Below are positions 9,429 through 17,446 of a DNA stretch of 64,000 nucleotides, in pieces. Origin of the DNA: UBA1941 sp046329575. GTDB taxonomy: Bacteria; Bacteroidota; Bacteroidia; Chitinophagales; LD1. The position numbers and the translations under genes were made by a program. Within the stretch, counting starts at the first letter, position 1; each line of letters begins with the position of its first letter. A model generated the notes under the pieces. The model saw only the letters and a list, made by a program, of their open reading frames with translations. It did no database searches and was not told the origin of the DNA. The stretch spans positions 47,424 to 111,423 of the forward strand of contig JAXLUJ010000013.1 of the NCBI GenBank assembly GCA_046329575.1, written 5' to 3'.

Positions 9429-10931
9429 CTACGGAAGCGATGTTCCTGAAGTTTCCGTAAAACTAGTTTTACTGGAACTAAACTCTTGAAAAGTGTAACA
9501 AGCCAAATCGTACCTTCCCTTTACTTCAAAATGATTAAAAACATAATTGTAAAGTGATTGCGGCCATTTATTGTTAGTGGTAACAAGATTTGCTGGACAT
9601 ACTCTGGTTGTTTTAAACTGCAAAATGAAAAGATCATCTGCTGCTAAATCCCCTAAGCCTTTATAGTAGGCCTTTAATCGTCCATTAGCATCATTCACTG
9701 AATACGGACTATTTTTATGTCCAATAGATTGGATATCGAAGGCAGCCGGAAACAAATATGAACTTATTGGATTTAAATCGCCATCTACTTTTTGCACTTC
9801 AATATCAGTCACATCTAAATAATCTAATTGGGGAAACAGATCATAAATTTGGATATATGCATTCTTGACTGCACATGTATTTTGAATAAGAAATTTCCAG
9901 TTTTGTGAGGCACCGATACAAGAATTATCCCATGCCTCATTGTCCGCAGGTAGTATCCTGCTTACTGTCATTGCTTTAGGATCAACAGGATTTGTGAAGG
10001 TAAAAGAACAATTTGGTTCAAAAATACATGATGAATTCGACTCACATGTCCATGCCGCTGTAACACTTACCTGACATGGTGCATTTAAGCACGTGGGCGT
10101 GATTGAGGTTAAACCCTGGTGTTTTAAAGAAAATACAAAATTAATTTCTTCGTGAGGCGGAATTGGAGTATTAGCAAACGACCTGGAAAAAGTGTAACGG
10201 CCTGTGATAACTGGATCCGGAACCAAAGTGACATTAATAGGTTGATTGCTAATTGATGAAGGCAAAATAATTTTTGCAGAGGACATTACCTGAAAATTAT
10301 CCGGACAGTGTATATCCAGCGTAACTGTAACATTGCCCTTGAACTCGCTATCTCCTGTATTCTGGAATATGGATTTAAGATCACTTAGTTGTCCCGGTAC
10401 ATAGTTCTGATTTGCAGTGGAGTTACAAGTAAGTATTGGATAATGCATAGCAGAATTTATCGTCAATCCACTTGATAATACAGTAATGTTTTGTTGAAAA
10501 GCCGGCGCAGTAACCGAATTGTTAGGAATCAATCCACATTTTGGATGTACCTTAAAAGGTAAAATTAATACTTCTCCTGCTGCAAATGACTGGCTCGAAG
10601 TGTATGTGATTTCATAACCAGTTCCGGAACTATTTGGTGCTAAGCTGAAATCAGGCGGCATCACTGTCAGAGTATAAAGTCCGGTAGAAATGCTCGAATT
10701 ATTTTTCTTTAAAGAATAACCAATTACCAAGTTTGTATTAGCACTAAAGGCGGAATTGAACTTAATTTCAATGGAAACATCATTATCTGTACATGCTTTT
10801 AAGTCAATAGTTTGGGTAAGATTTGTTAGTGTTACCGATTGTGAAAACATTATCGCCGGAATACCAACGAAAAAAATGATCCATAATAACTTTCTGATTC
10901 CTACGAGAGGACACACGGATTTGCTGTTCAT
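9429..10931 (-). CDS. N-terminal part of the same giant T9SS surface protein, ending at an in-frame TAG
   Basis: The piece has 500 residues. A signal peptide (about 1-31: basic start, hydrophobic LLWIIFFVGIPAIMF, then SQS) is followed by beta-sandwich modules of the conserved-repeat/DUF11 type found in Bacteroidota adhesins. It ends SGTSLP followed by TAG, with no sorting domain. The next codons read F-P-A-N-V-N-L-P without a frame change into the 2,246-codon gene. The intact parent would be about 2,751 residues with signal peptide and sorting domain at opposite ends. A single C-to-T change (CAG or CGG type) or TGG-to-TAG change explains the split. A sequencing error cannot be excluded. If translated alone, the product would be exported to the periplasm but not surface-anchored. 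Confidence 0.75.
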   Translation of the reverse strand: MNSKSVCPLVGIRKLLWIIFFVGIPAIMFSQSVTLTNLTQTIDLKACTDNDVSIEIKFNSAFSANTNLVIGYSLKKNNSSISTGLYTLTVMPPDFSLAPNSSGTGYEITYTSSQSFAAGEVLILPFKVHPKCGLIPNNSVTAPAFQQNITVLSSGLTINSAMHYPILTCNSTANQNYVPGQLSDLKSIFQNTGDSEFKGNVTVTLDIHCPDNFQVMSSAKIILPSSISNQPINVTLVPDPVITGRYTFSRSFANTPIPPHEEINFVFSLKHQGLTSITPTCLNAPCQVSVTAAWTCESNSSCIFEPNCSFTFTNPVDPKAMTVSRILPADNEAWDNSCIGASQNWKFLIQNTCAVKNAYIQIYDLFPQLDYLDVTDIEVQKVDGDLNPISSYLFPAAFDIQSIGHKNSPYSVNDANGRLKAYYKGLGDLAADDLFILQFKTTRVCPANLVTTNNKWPQSLYNYVFNHFEVKGRYDLACYTFQEFSSSKTSFTETSGTSLP

Positions 10932-11081
10932 AAAGTGAGTTTTAGATGTTATTAACCACTAAAACAGAAAAACAGTAATCCCCTAAAAAGCTAAAACATT
11001 ATTCCTGAAAATTGAAGAGGGTTGCGGTTATAGTGTTTTTGTGATTGCGTTTTGGTTTCTTCGAATTTAGTACTTTTTTAT

Positions 11082-11870
11082 TCACGGCAAATCATTCACA
11101 TCAAATTTGAAATACGGATTTTCAAAATGAAGATCTTTATAATGTATCAGTTTCCATTCGCCATTATGATATTCCAGCGCCGTCATATTTTCTACCCAAT
11201 CCCCGGAATTCATATAAGTAACCGTTCCCTTTTCGGTTTGAATTTCCTTTATGCAGGGTAAATGAATATGCCCGTTAATCACACAATCGTAACCATTGTC
11301 AATCGCTATCTCGGCCGCCGTCAATTCATAGTTACCAAACTTTTTCACCCCTCGCTTCGTAGCATCCTTAATGGCCTTGGTGAAGTTTACATGTTCTTTC
11401 CCCAACAAAACTCTGATGAAGTTCACCAACTTGTTGGCCAATATCAGCAGTTCGTAGCCGGTGTTACCCAATTTCGCCAGCCATCGGGAACCGCGCATGC
11501 TCACATCAAAAATATCGCCGTGAAAAAACCAATGGCGCTTGCCGTCCAGTTCCAGAATCAGTTTATCTTCCAACTGCAAGTTCCCCAAATTCATGCCGCT
11601 GTATCGGCGCAACAACTCATCGTGATTGCCGGTGAGATAATACACCTGAACGCCTTCGCTCAAAAATTTGAAAATGCGCTGTAATACCTTAGTGTGCGAT
11701 TTTGGAAAATAGTACGACCGGAATTGCCAAATGTCAATCAAATCGCCATTAATCACCAATATTTCAGGCTGTATCGACTTCAGGTACTTGTTTAACTCCT
11801 TCGCCCTGCAGCCTAAAAAGCCCAGATGCACATCTGAGATCACACAAACTTTAACTGCGCGCTTTGCCAT
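11082..11870 (-). CDS. LpxH-like UDP-2,3-diacylglucosamine diphosphatase / metallophosphoesterase
   Basis: The protein has 262 residues of the calcineurin-like phosphoesterase fold with all the metal-binding blocks: SDVHLG (D13, H15), NGDLID (D43), TGNHDE (N82, H83), FHGDIFD and the C-terminal NGHIHLP. This domain order and length are those of the LpxH-like family, which removes UMP from UDP-2,3-diacyl-glucosamine in lipid A synthesis at the inner face of the cytoplasmic membrane. Bacteroidota carry several paralogues of this fold, so the exact substrate is inferred. The gene sits alone, divergent from the riboswitch-metH unit and about 150 bases upstream of the giant T9SS gene on the same strand. 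Confidence 0.8.
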   Translation of the reverse strand: MAKRAVKVCVISDVHLGFLGCRAKELNKYLKSIQPEILVINGDLIDIWQFRSYYFPKSHTKVLQRIFKFLSEGVQVYYLTGNHDELLRRYSGMNLGNLQLEDKLILELDGKRHWFFHGDIFDVSMRGSRWLAKLGNTGYELLILANKLVNFIRVLLGKEHVNFTKAIKDATKRGVKKFGNYELTAAEIAIDNGYDCVINGHIHLPCIKEIQTEKGTVTYMNSGDWVENMTALEYHNGEWKLIHYKDLHFENPYFKFDVNDLP

Positions 11871-11957
11871 AGCTCGAAAATTAGAAATTATTCTGCGCTT
11901 GAAAACCTTGTTGTAAGGTTTAAACTAAAAATAACGTAGTGGTAATGCGGTGCCAAT

Positions 11958-11988
11958 TTCGTTTTTAAAGAAGTCCGCCTTATATTCG
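11958..11988 (+). promoter_or_regulatory. Probable promoter of the SAM riboswitch-metH unit
   Basis: TATATTCG at 11981-11988 matches 7 of 8 positions of the Bacteroidota -7 box (TAnnTTTG). TTCG at 11958-11961 is 19 bases upstream, where the -33 TTG-type box belongs. Transcription would begin near 11992, just ahead of the aptamer. Confidence 0.5.
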
Positions 11989-12004
11989 CGGCGCTCTTTA
12001 ATTA

Positions 12005-12135
12005 CAGTTTATCAAGAAAGGCGGAGGGACAGGCCCTATGATGCCTTAGCAACCGGTGGAACTCCATGTGGTGCTAATTCCTGCCCCAAAGGGGAAAGAT
12101 AAGGTGATCGTACATTACTCTTATCGGATTTTTTT
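12005..12135 (+). promoter_or_regulatory. SAM-I (S-box) riboswitch controlling metH
   Basis: All hallmark segments of the SAM-I aptamer are present in order: P1 5' strand TTATCAAGAAAGG (12009 on), GGCGGAGGGAC, GGCCCTATGATGCC, TAGCAACCGG, GGTGCTAATTCCTGCC, then GAAAGATAAGG closing P1 at 12098-12103. The aptamer spans about 12005-12104. Downstream, CTTATC (12120-12125) can pair with the P1 3' strand GATAAG and is followed by a run of seven T. The expression platform therefore seems to contain a hairpin that competes with P1. The aptamer senses S-adenosylmethionine and lies directly before methionine synthase, the classic target. Confidence 0.93.
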
Positions 12136-12162
12136 GTAAGCTGTAAAAAGGCACAAACTCTA

Positions 12163-15100
12163 ATGTATATGTTGAAAGAAGCGATTCAAAAGAAAATTCT
12201 GGTGCTCGACGGCGCTATGGGAACCATGATCCAGCGTCACCAACTTACCGAAAATGATTTCCGCGGCAGCCGTTTCGCCGGTCATGGTCATGACCTGAAA
12301 GGCAATAACGACCTGCTTTCCATCACAAGACCTGATATTATTAAAGATATTCATCGCCAATATTTTGAAGCCGGTGCCGACATTGTGGAAACCAATACTT
12401 TTTCTTCAACCTGGATTGCTCAGGCCGATTATAAATTAGAATCGCTGGCTTATGAACTAAATTACGAATCGGCTAAGATTGCAAAGGAAGTGGCCGCTGA
12501 ATTCAACCAAAAAACTCCCGGCCAACCGCGCTTTGTAGCCGGCGCTTTGGGTCCCACAAACCGAACGGCTTCCATTTCGCCTGATGTCAACAATCCGGGT
12601 TTCCGCGCTATAACCTTCGATCAACTTGTAGATGCCTATGCCGAACAAACACGCGGCCTGATTGACGGCGGTTGCGATCTGCTTTTGGTAGAAACCGTTT
12701 TTGATACGCTGAATTGCAAGGCGGCACTTTTTGCTATTAAGAAGGTGCAATTAGAGAAAGGCACGGATGTTCCGGTTTCTGTTTCAGGAACCATTACCGA
12801 TGCCAGCGGAAGAACACTAAGCGGTCAAACAACTGAAGCCTTCTGGATTTCTACCAAACATGCCGGATTGTTTTCCATAGGCCTGAACTGCGCTCTGGGC
12901 GCGAAAGACATGCGCCCGTATCTGGAAACACTGGCCGGCATATCCGATTGTTATGTGAGTGTATATCCAAACGCGGGTTTGCCCAACGCCTTTGGCGGTT
13001 ACGATGAAACGCCACAAATGATGGCTGCTGCCGTGGAAGAATTTTTAAAAAGTGGCTGGGTGAATATTCTGGGCGGCTGTTGCGGCACCACACCCGACCA
13101 CATCCGCGAATTTGCCGCGGTGGCCAAAAAATATCAGCCGCGACAAAAACCAAAACGCATCCCATTCCTTCAATTGAGCGGATTGGAACCGGTAACGCTT
13201 ACGCCTGAAAGTAATTTTATGAACGTGGGCGAACGCACCAACGTAACCGGCTCCGCAAAATTTCTCAAACTCATTAAAGAATCGAAGTTTGAAGAAGCGC
13301 TGAGCGTAGCCCGCGAACAAGTGGAAGGCGGCGCACAAGTAATTGACATAAACATGGACGAAGGCATGCTGGACGGTGTGGCTTCAATGAAAACATTTTT
13401 GAATCTGGTAGCAGCCGAACCCGACATCGCACGCGTTCCGGTGATGATTGATTCTTCCAAATTCGAAATTATTGAAGAAGGCTTGAAATGCTTACAGGGC
13501 CGTGGTATTGTAAATTCTATTTCCCTGAAAAACGGGGAAGAAGAATTCATCAGGCAAGCTTCGTTAATCAATCAGTATGGCGCAGCAGTAATTGTAATGG
13601 CTTTTGACGAAAAAGGTCAGGCCGATTCGTACGAAAGAAGAATTGAAATCTGCGAACGATCGTATAAAATCCTCACTCAAAAAGTAGGCTTTCCTGCTGA
13701 GGACATCATTTTCGACCCGAATATTTTCCCGGTGGCCACCGGCATGGAAGAGCATCGCCAGAATGCGGTAGATTTTTTCCGCGCTACCAAATGGATTCGT
13801 GAAAATTTACCGCATGCGCACATCAGCGGCGGCGTGAGCAATGTGAGCTTTTCGTTCCGCGGAAACAATCCCGTACGCGAAGCCATGCACGCTGCATTCC
13901 TGTATCACGCCATTCAAAATGGCATGGATATGGGCATCGTTAATCCCTCGATGCTGGAAGTGTATGATGATATACCGAAAGAATTATTGGAACGCGTGGA
14001 AGATGTGTTGCTGGATCGCCGCGATGATGCTACCGAGCGTTTGTTAGCATTTGCCGAAACGGTGAAGAAGAAAGACAAAGCTGATGACACTCAGGAATTA
14101 GCCTGGCGCCAAACTTCAGTGGAAGAACGATTGGCGCATGCGCTGGTAAAAGGCATTGTGGACTTCATTGATGCCGATACCGAAGAAGCCCGGGTGAAAT
14201 ACGGTAAACCACTTCAGGTAATTGAAGGGCCACTGATGGCAGGTATGAACATTGTGGGCGATTTGTTCGGTCAGGGAAAAATGTTTCTGCCGCAAGTAGT
14301 GAAAAGTGCACGGGTAATGAAGAAATCGGTAGCGTATCTGCAACCTTTTCTGGAAGAAGAAAAAACTTCGGCTACCTCGAATTCAGCAGGAAGAATTTTA
14401 TTGGCCACGGTAAAAGGCGATGTTCACGACATTGGAAAGAACATCGTGGCTGTGGTGCTGGCCTGCAATAATTTTGAAATCGTGGATATGGGCGTGATGG
14501 TCCCGGCCGATAAAATTCTGGAACGTGCTAAAGAAGTGAACGCCGATATTATTGGCCTGAGCGGACTCATTACGCCATCACTGGATGAAATGGTGCATGT
14601 GGCCAAAGAAATGGAACGCCTGAACATGAAGCAGCCTTTATTGATTGGCGGGGCCACCACTTCGAAAATTCATACCGCAGTGAAAATCGCACCCGTGCTT
14701 TCTTCGCCGGTTGTGCATGTACTGGATGCGTCTAAAGGCGTTACCGTGGCTTCACAATTGCTAAGCAAAACCGATGCGGAAAATTTTAAGAAAGAAGTTA
14801 AAGCAGAATACGAAGAAATCAACAGGCAGTTTCTGAGCAAACAGAATAAAGTGAACTATGTTTCGCTGGAAACGGCGCGCAACAATCGCTTTCAATTGGC
14901 GGCGCCGGCTGCAACGCCCGCTGCTAAAGGCATTCAGGTGTTTGCCGATTATCCGATAGCAGAAATTGCCGCCTTCATCGATTGGTCGCCTTTCTTTTCT
15001 ACCTGGGAAATGAACGGCACCTTCCCTAAGATTTTGGAAAGTGAAAAATATGGTTCGGAAGCCAAAAAATTGTACGCTGATGCGCAGGCCATGTTGCAAA

Positions 15101-15786
15101 AAATAATCACCGAAAAGTGGTTAACTGCAAAAGCGGTGATTGGTATTCACGAAGCCAAAAAGAAAAATGAAACCGTTACGCTGAAGGGCGTCGATTTCCA
15201 TTTTCTGCGGCAGCAGGCTGAGAAACCTAAAGGCCAGGCTAACTACTCACTTGCCGATTTTATTGCGGAAGAAAACGATCATTTAGGAACGTTTGCGGTT
15301 ACAGCAGGAATTGGCATTGAAAAGAAATTGGAAGAATTTGAAAAACAGCACGACGATTATTCTTCCATCATGCTGAAAGCACTTGCCGACCGGCTGGCAG
15401 AAGCGTTCGCCGAACTAATGCACAAACGTATTCGTACCGAAATATGGGGATATGCCAAAGAAGAAAATCTCGACAATGAATCACTGATTCGTGAGGCCTA
15501 TCAGGGCATTCGTCCCGCACCCGGTTATGCCGCCTGTCCTGACCATACTGAAAAACCATCTATCTGGAAATTGCTGGACGTGGAGAAAAACACAGGAATT
15601 AAACTTACGGATAGTTATGCCATGTATCCAACAGCTTCCGTTTGCGGTTGGTATTTTGCGAATGCAGAAGCTCGTTATTTTGGTGTGGGAAAAATCGAAA
15701 AGGATCAGGTTGCGGAATTAGCCAAAGCGAAAAAACTTCCGGTGGAAGTAATGGAGCGCTGGCTGGGCCCTAACCTTGGCTACTGA
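12163..15786 (+). CDS. metH: Cobalamin-dependent methionine synthase
   Basis: The protein has 1,207 residues, full length for MetH. It transfers a methyl group from 5-methyltetrahydrofolate through methylcobalamin to homocysteine in the cytosol. All four modules are visible. The homocysteine/zinc domain (about 1-325) starts LVLDGAMGTMIQ and has zinc cysteines in NCALG and GGCCGTT (C306, C307). The pterin domain starts FMNVGERTNVTGSAKF. The B12 cap and Rossmann domain has DVHDIGKNI with the cobalt-ligating H755. The reactivation (SAM-binding) domain has RPAPGYAACPDH and YAMYPTASVCGWYF. The ATG at 12163 lies about 58 bases after the S-box aptamer, so expression should fall or rise with SAM. It ends in TGA directly against the stop of the convergent gene. 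Confidence 0.97.
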   Translation: MYMLKEAIQKKILVLDGAMGTMIQRHQLTENDFRGSRFAGHGHDLKGNNDLLSITRPDIIKDIHRQYFEAGADIVETNTFSSTWIAQADYKLESLAYELNYESAKIAKEVAAEFNQKTPGQPRFVAGALGPTNRTASISPDVNNPGFRAITFDQLVDAYAEQTRGLIDGGCDLLLVETVFDTLNCKAALFAIKKVQLEKGTDVPVSVSGTITDASGRTLSGQTTEAFWISTKHAGLFSIGLNCALGAKDMRPYLETLAGISDCYVSVYPNAGLPNAFGGYDETPQMMAAAVEEFLKSGWVNILGGCCGTTPDHIREFAAVAKKYQPRQKPKRIPFLQLSGLEPVTLTPESNFMNVGERTNVTGSAKFLKLIKESKFEEALSVAREQVEGGAQVIDINMDEGMLDGVASMKTFLNLVAAEPDIARVPVMIDSSKFEIIEEGLKCLQGRGIVNSISLKNGEEEFIRQASLINQYGAAVIVMAFDEKGQADSYERRIEICERSYKILTQKVGFPAEDIIFDPNIFPVATGMEEHRQNAVDFFRATKWIRENLPHAHISGGVSNVSFSFRGNNPVREAMHAAFLYHAIQNGMDMGIVNPSMLEVYDDIPKELLERVEDVLLDRRDDATERLLAFAETVKKKDKADDTQELAWRQTSVEERLAHALVKGIVDFIDADTEEARVKYGKPLQVIEGPLMAGMNIVGDLFGQGKMFLPQVVKSARVMKKSVAYLQPFLEEEKTSATSNSAGRILLATVKGDVHDIGKNIVAVVLACNNFEIVDMGVMVPADKILERAKEVNADIIGLSGLITPSLDEMVHVAKEMERLNMKQPLLIGGATTSKIHTAVKIAPVLSSPVVHVLDASKGVTVASQLLSKTDAENFKKEVKAEYEEINRQFLSKQNKVNYVSLETARNNRFQLAAPAATPAAKGIQVFADYPIAEIAAFIDWSPFFSTWEMNGTFPKILESEKYGSEAKKLYADAQAMLQKIITEKWLTAKAVIGIHEAKKKNETVTLKGVDFHFLRQQAEKPKGQANYSLADFIAEENDHLGTFAVTAGIGIEKKLEEFEKQHDDYSSIMLKALADRLAEAFAELMHKRIRTEIWGYAKEENLDNESLIREAYQGIRPAPGYAACPDHTEKPSIWKLLDVEKNTGIKLTDSYAMYPTASVCGWYFANAEARYFGVGKIEKDQVAELAKAKKLPVEVMERWLGPNLGY

Positions 15787-16101
15787 TCAGGGTTTCACCA
15801 CAATGGTTTGGGTAACGTTACTGCTCTTGCCGCCGTTCAGCACCAGCAACAGCACATCGTAATTACCGGCTGAATCGTAAACCGTTTCCGGCCGTCCTTC
15901 GTTGCTAATTTCGCCATTGCCAAAGTCCCATTTATACACCTTGGCGCTGTTACTGCAAGAACCGTCAAATTGCACGGCCTTCCCTACCCTAATGCTATCG
16001 GCAGGAGTGGTAACTTTAAAACATGCAGCAGGTTGGGTGCCGCATGCGTTCAATCCAAAAAGAAAGGCCGCTATGGCCAATACCACAAAGAGTGATTTCA
16101 T
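15787..16101 (-). CDS. Small PKD-domain lipoprotein
   Basis: The protein has 104 residues from the ATG at 16101. A TTG three codons earlier would overlap tyrS by 8 bases and is less likely. The N-terminus is a lipoprotein signal with a lipobox ending LNAC (Cys at about 20), followed by one PKD/Ig-like domain with the typical YKWDFGNGEISNEGRPETVY and DSAGNYDVLLLV strands. It should be an envelope lipoprotein of unknown partner. The start is 1 base past the tyrS stop, so it is probably translated from the tyrS mRNA, though the functional link is not apparent. Confidence 0.8.
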   Translation of the reverse strand: MKSLFVVLAIAAFLFGLNACGTQPAACFKVTTPADSIRVGKAVQFDGSCSNSAKVYKWDFGNGEISNEGRPETVYDSAGNYDVLLLVLNGGKSSNVTQTIVVKP

Positions 16102-16102
16102 T

Positions 16103-17389
16103 TTATTCAATTATCAGTAAGTAATAGTTCTTTTTGCCTTTCTGCACCAGCAAACAATTTCCAAATAACAAATCAGCAGCAGCAAGTTTTTTATCGGCTC
16201 CAATCTTTACCTTATTGATGCTTACGCCATTTCCTTGAATCATTTTGCGTGCTTCGCCTTTTGATGGGAAAACGGCTGATTTTTCGGCCAGTAAAGCAAT
16301 TACATCGGCTGTTTCAAAATCGCTTTTTGAAATTCGAAAGGTAACGTTGGCATCAAAAGCATCTTCCAATTCTGAAGAAGAAAGTTTTAGCAACTCCTCT
16401 ATTCCTGCCGATCCGAACAGAATATCAGTAGTGTCTTTGGCTTTCTGTAAAGCTTCAGGAGAATGCACCCTGGCGGTAAGCTCATCTGCCAAGGCTTTTT
16501 GAAGAATTCGCAAGTGCGGTGCTTCACGATGTTGCGCCTCTAGTTGTTCTAACGCTTCTTTTTCTTGTAAACTGAAAATCCGGATATAGTTCACCGCATC
16601 TTCATCAGCCGCATTCAACCAGAATTGATAAAATTTATAGGGCGAAGTTTTTGCCGCATCCAGCCAAACATTACCGCCTTCACTTTTGCCAAACTTGGTG
16701 CCATCTGATTTTTTGATCAGCGGCGTTGTTAGCGCAAATCCTTCCCCACCGGCCTTTCTGCGAATGAGCTCGGTTCCGGTGGTGATATTTCCCCACTGAT
16801 CGCTGCCGCCCATCTGTAGTTTCACGCCATGCTTTTCCCACAAATAGAAAAAGTCATAGCCCTGAACCAACTGATAAGCAAATTCGGTAAAACTCATACC
16901 ATTCTCCAGACGGTTTTTCACACTGTCTTTCGCCATCATATAATTCACTGAAATATGCTTTCCTACATCGCGAATGAAATCAAGGAACGACATATTTTTA
17001 AACCAATCGTAATTGTTTACAATCATCGCTCCATTCTCACCGCTGAAGTCGAGAAATTTTTCCAGTTGCTTTTTCTGCGCATTCAAATTGCGCTGCAATG
17101 TAGCTTCATCCAACAAATTGCGCTCTGCGCTTTTGCCCGAAGGATCGCCCACCATTCCCGTAGCGCCTCCCACCAGGGCAATCGGCTTGTGGCCACAACG
17201 CTGAAAGTGAAGCAGCGTCATAATTTGAACCAAATTGCCTACACCTAATGAATCGGCTGTAGGATCAAAACCAATATAGCCGGTAACCACTTCGTTCGTT
17301 AACAGTTCTTCTGTTCCGGGCATAATATCTTTCAGCATGCCGCGCCATTTCAGCTCTTCTACAAAATTTTTTGTCGGTTTCTTCTCCAT
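16103..17389 (-). CDS. tyrS: Tyrosyl-tRNA synthetase
   Basis: The protein has 428 residues. It attaches tyrosine to tRNA-Tyr. Class I synthetase signatures are present: GFDPTADSLGVGNL (HIGH-like block), GDPSGKSAERNLL, GGSDQWGNITTG for tyrosine binding, and KFGKSEGGNVWL (KMSKS-like loop). The C-terminal ~65 residues form an S4 RNA-binding domain (FPSKGEARKMIQGNGVSINKVKI region). Upstream on the minus strand a TAGTTTAG box (17401-17394, 7 of 8 matches to the -7 consensus) ends 4 bases before the ATG, suggesting a very short or absent leader. The small PKD lipoprotein follows 1 base downstream. Confidence 0.97.
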   Translation of the reverse strand: MEKKPTKNFVEELKWRGMLKDIMPGTEELLTNEVVTGYIGFDPTADSLGVGNLVQIMTLLHFQRCGHKPIALVGGATGMVGDPSGKSAERNLLDEATLQRNLNAQKKQLEKFLDFSGENGAMIVNNYDWFKNMSFLDFIRDVGKHISVNYMMAKDSVKNRLENGMSFTEFAYQLVQGYDFFYLWEKHGVKLQMGGSDQWGNITTGTELIRRKAGGEGFALTTPLIKKSDGTKFGKSEGGNVWLDAAKTSPYKFYQFWLNAADEDAVNYIRIFSLQEKEALEQLEAQHREAPHLRILQKALADELTARVHSPEALQKAKDTTDILFGSAGIEELLKLSSSELEDAFDANVTFRISKSDFETADVIALLAEKSAVFPSKGEARKMIQGNGVSINKVKIGADKKLAAADLLFGNCLLVQKGKKNYYLLIIE

Positions 17390-17446
17390 CGGGCTAAACT
17401 AATAATTACTGGCAGTTAGCCTCGTTTCAATAGCTACATTTACAGC

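Noticed and set aside
9429..9431. TAG as a reassigned sense codon
   Set aside because: Genes with clear family-supported ends stop at TAG in this window (for example at 1057, 20981, 26612, 46176 and 60604), so TAG is a normal stop.
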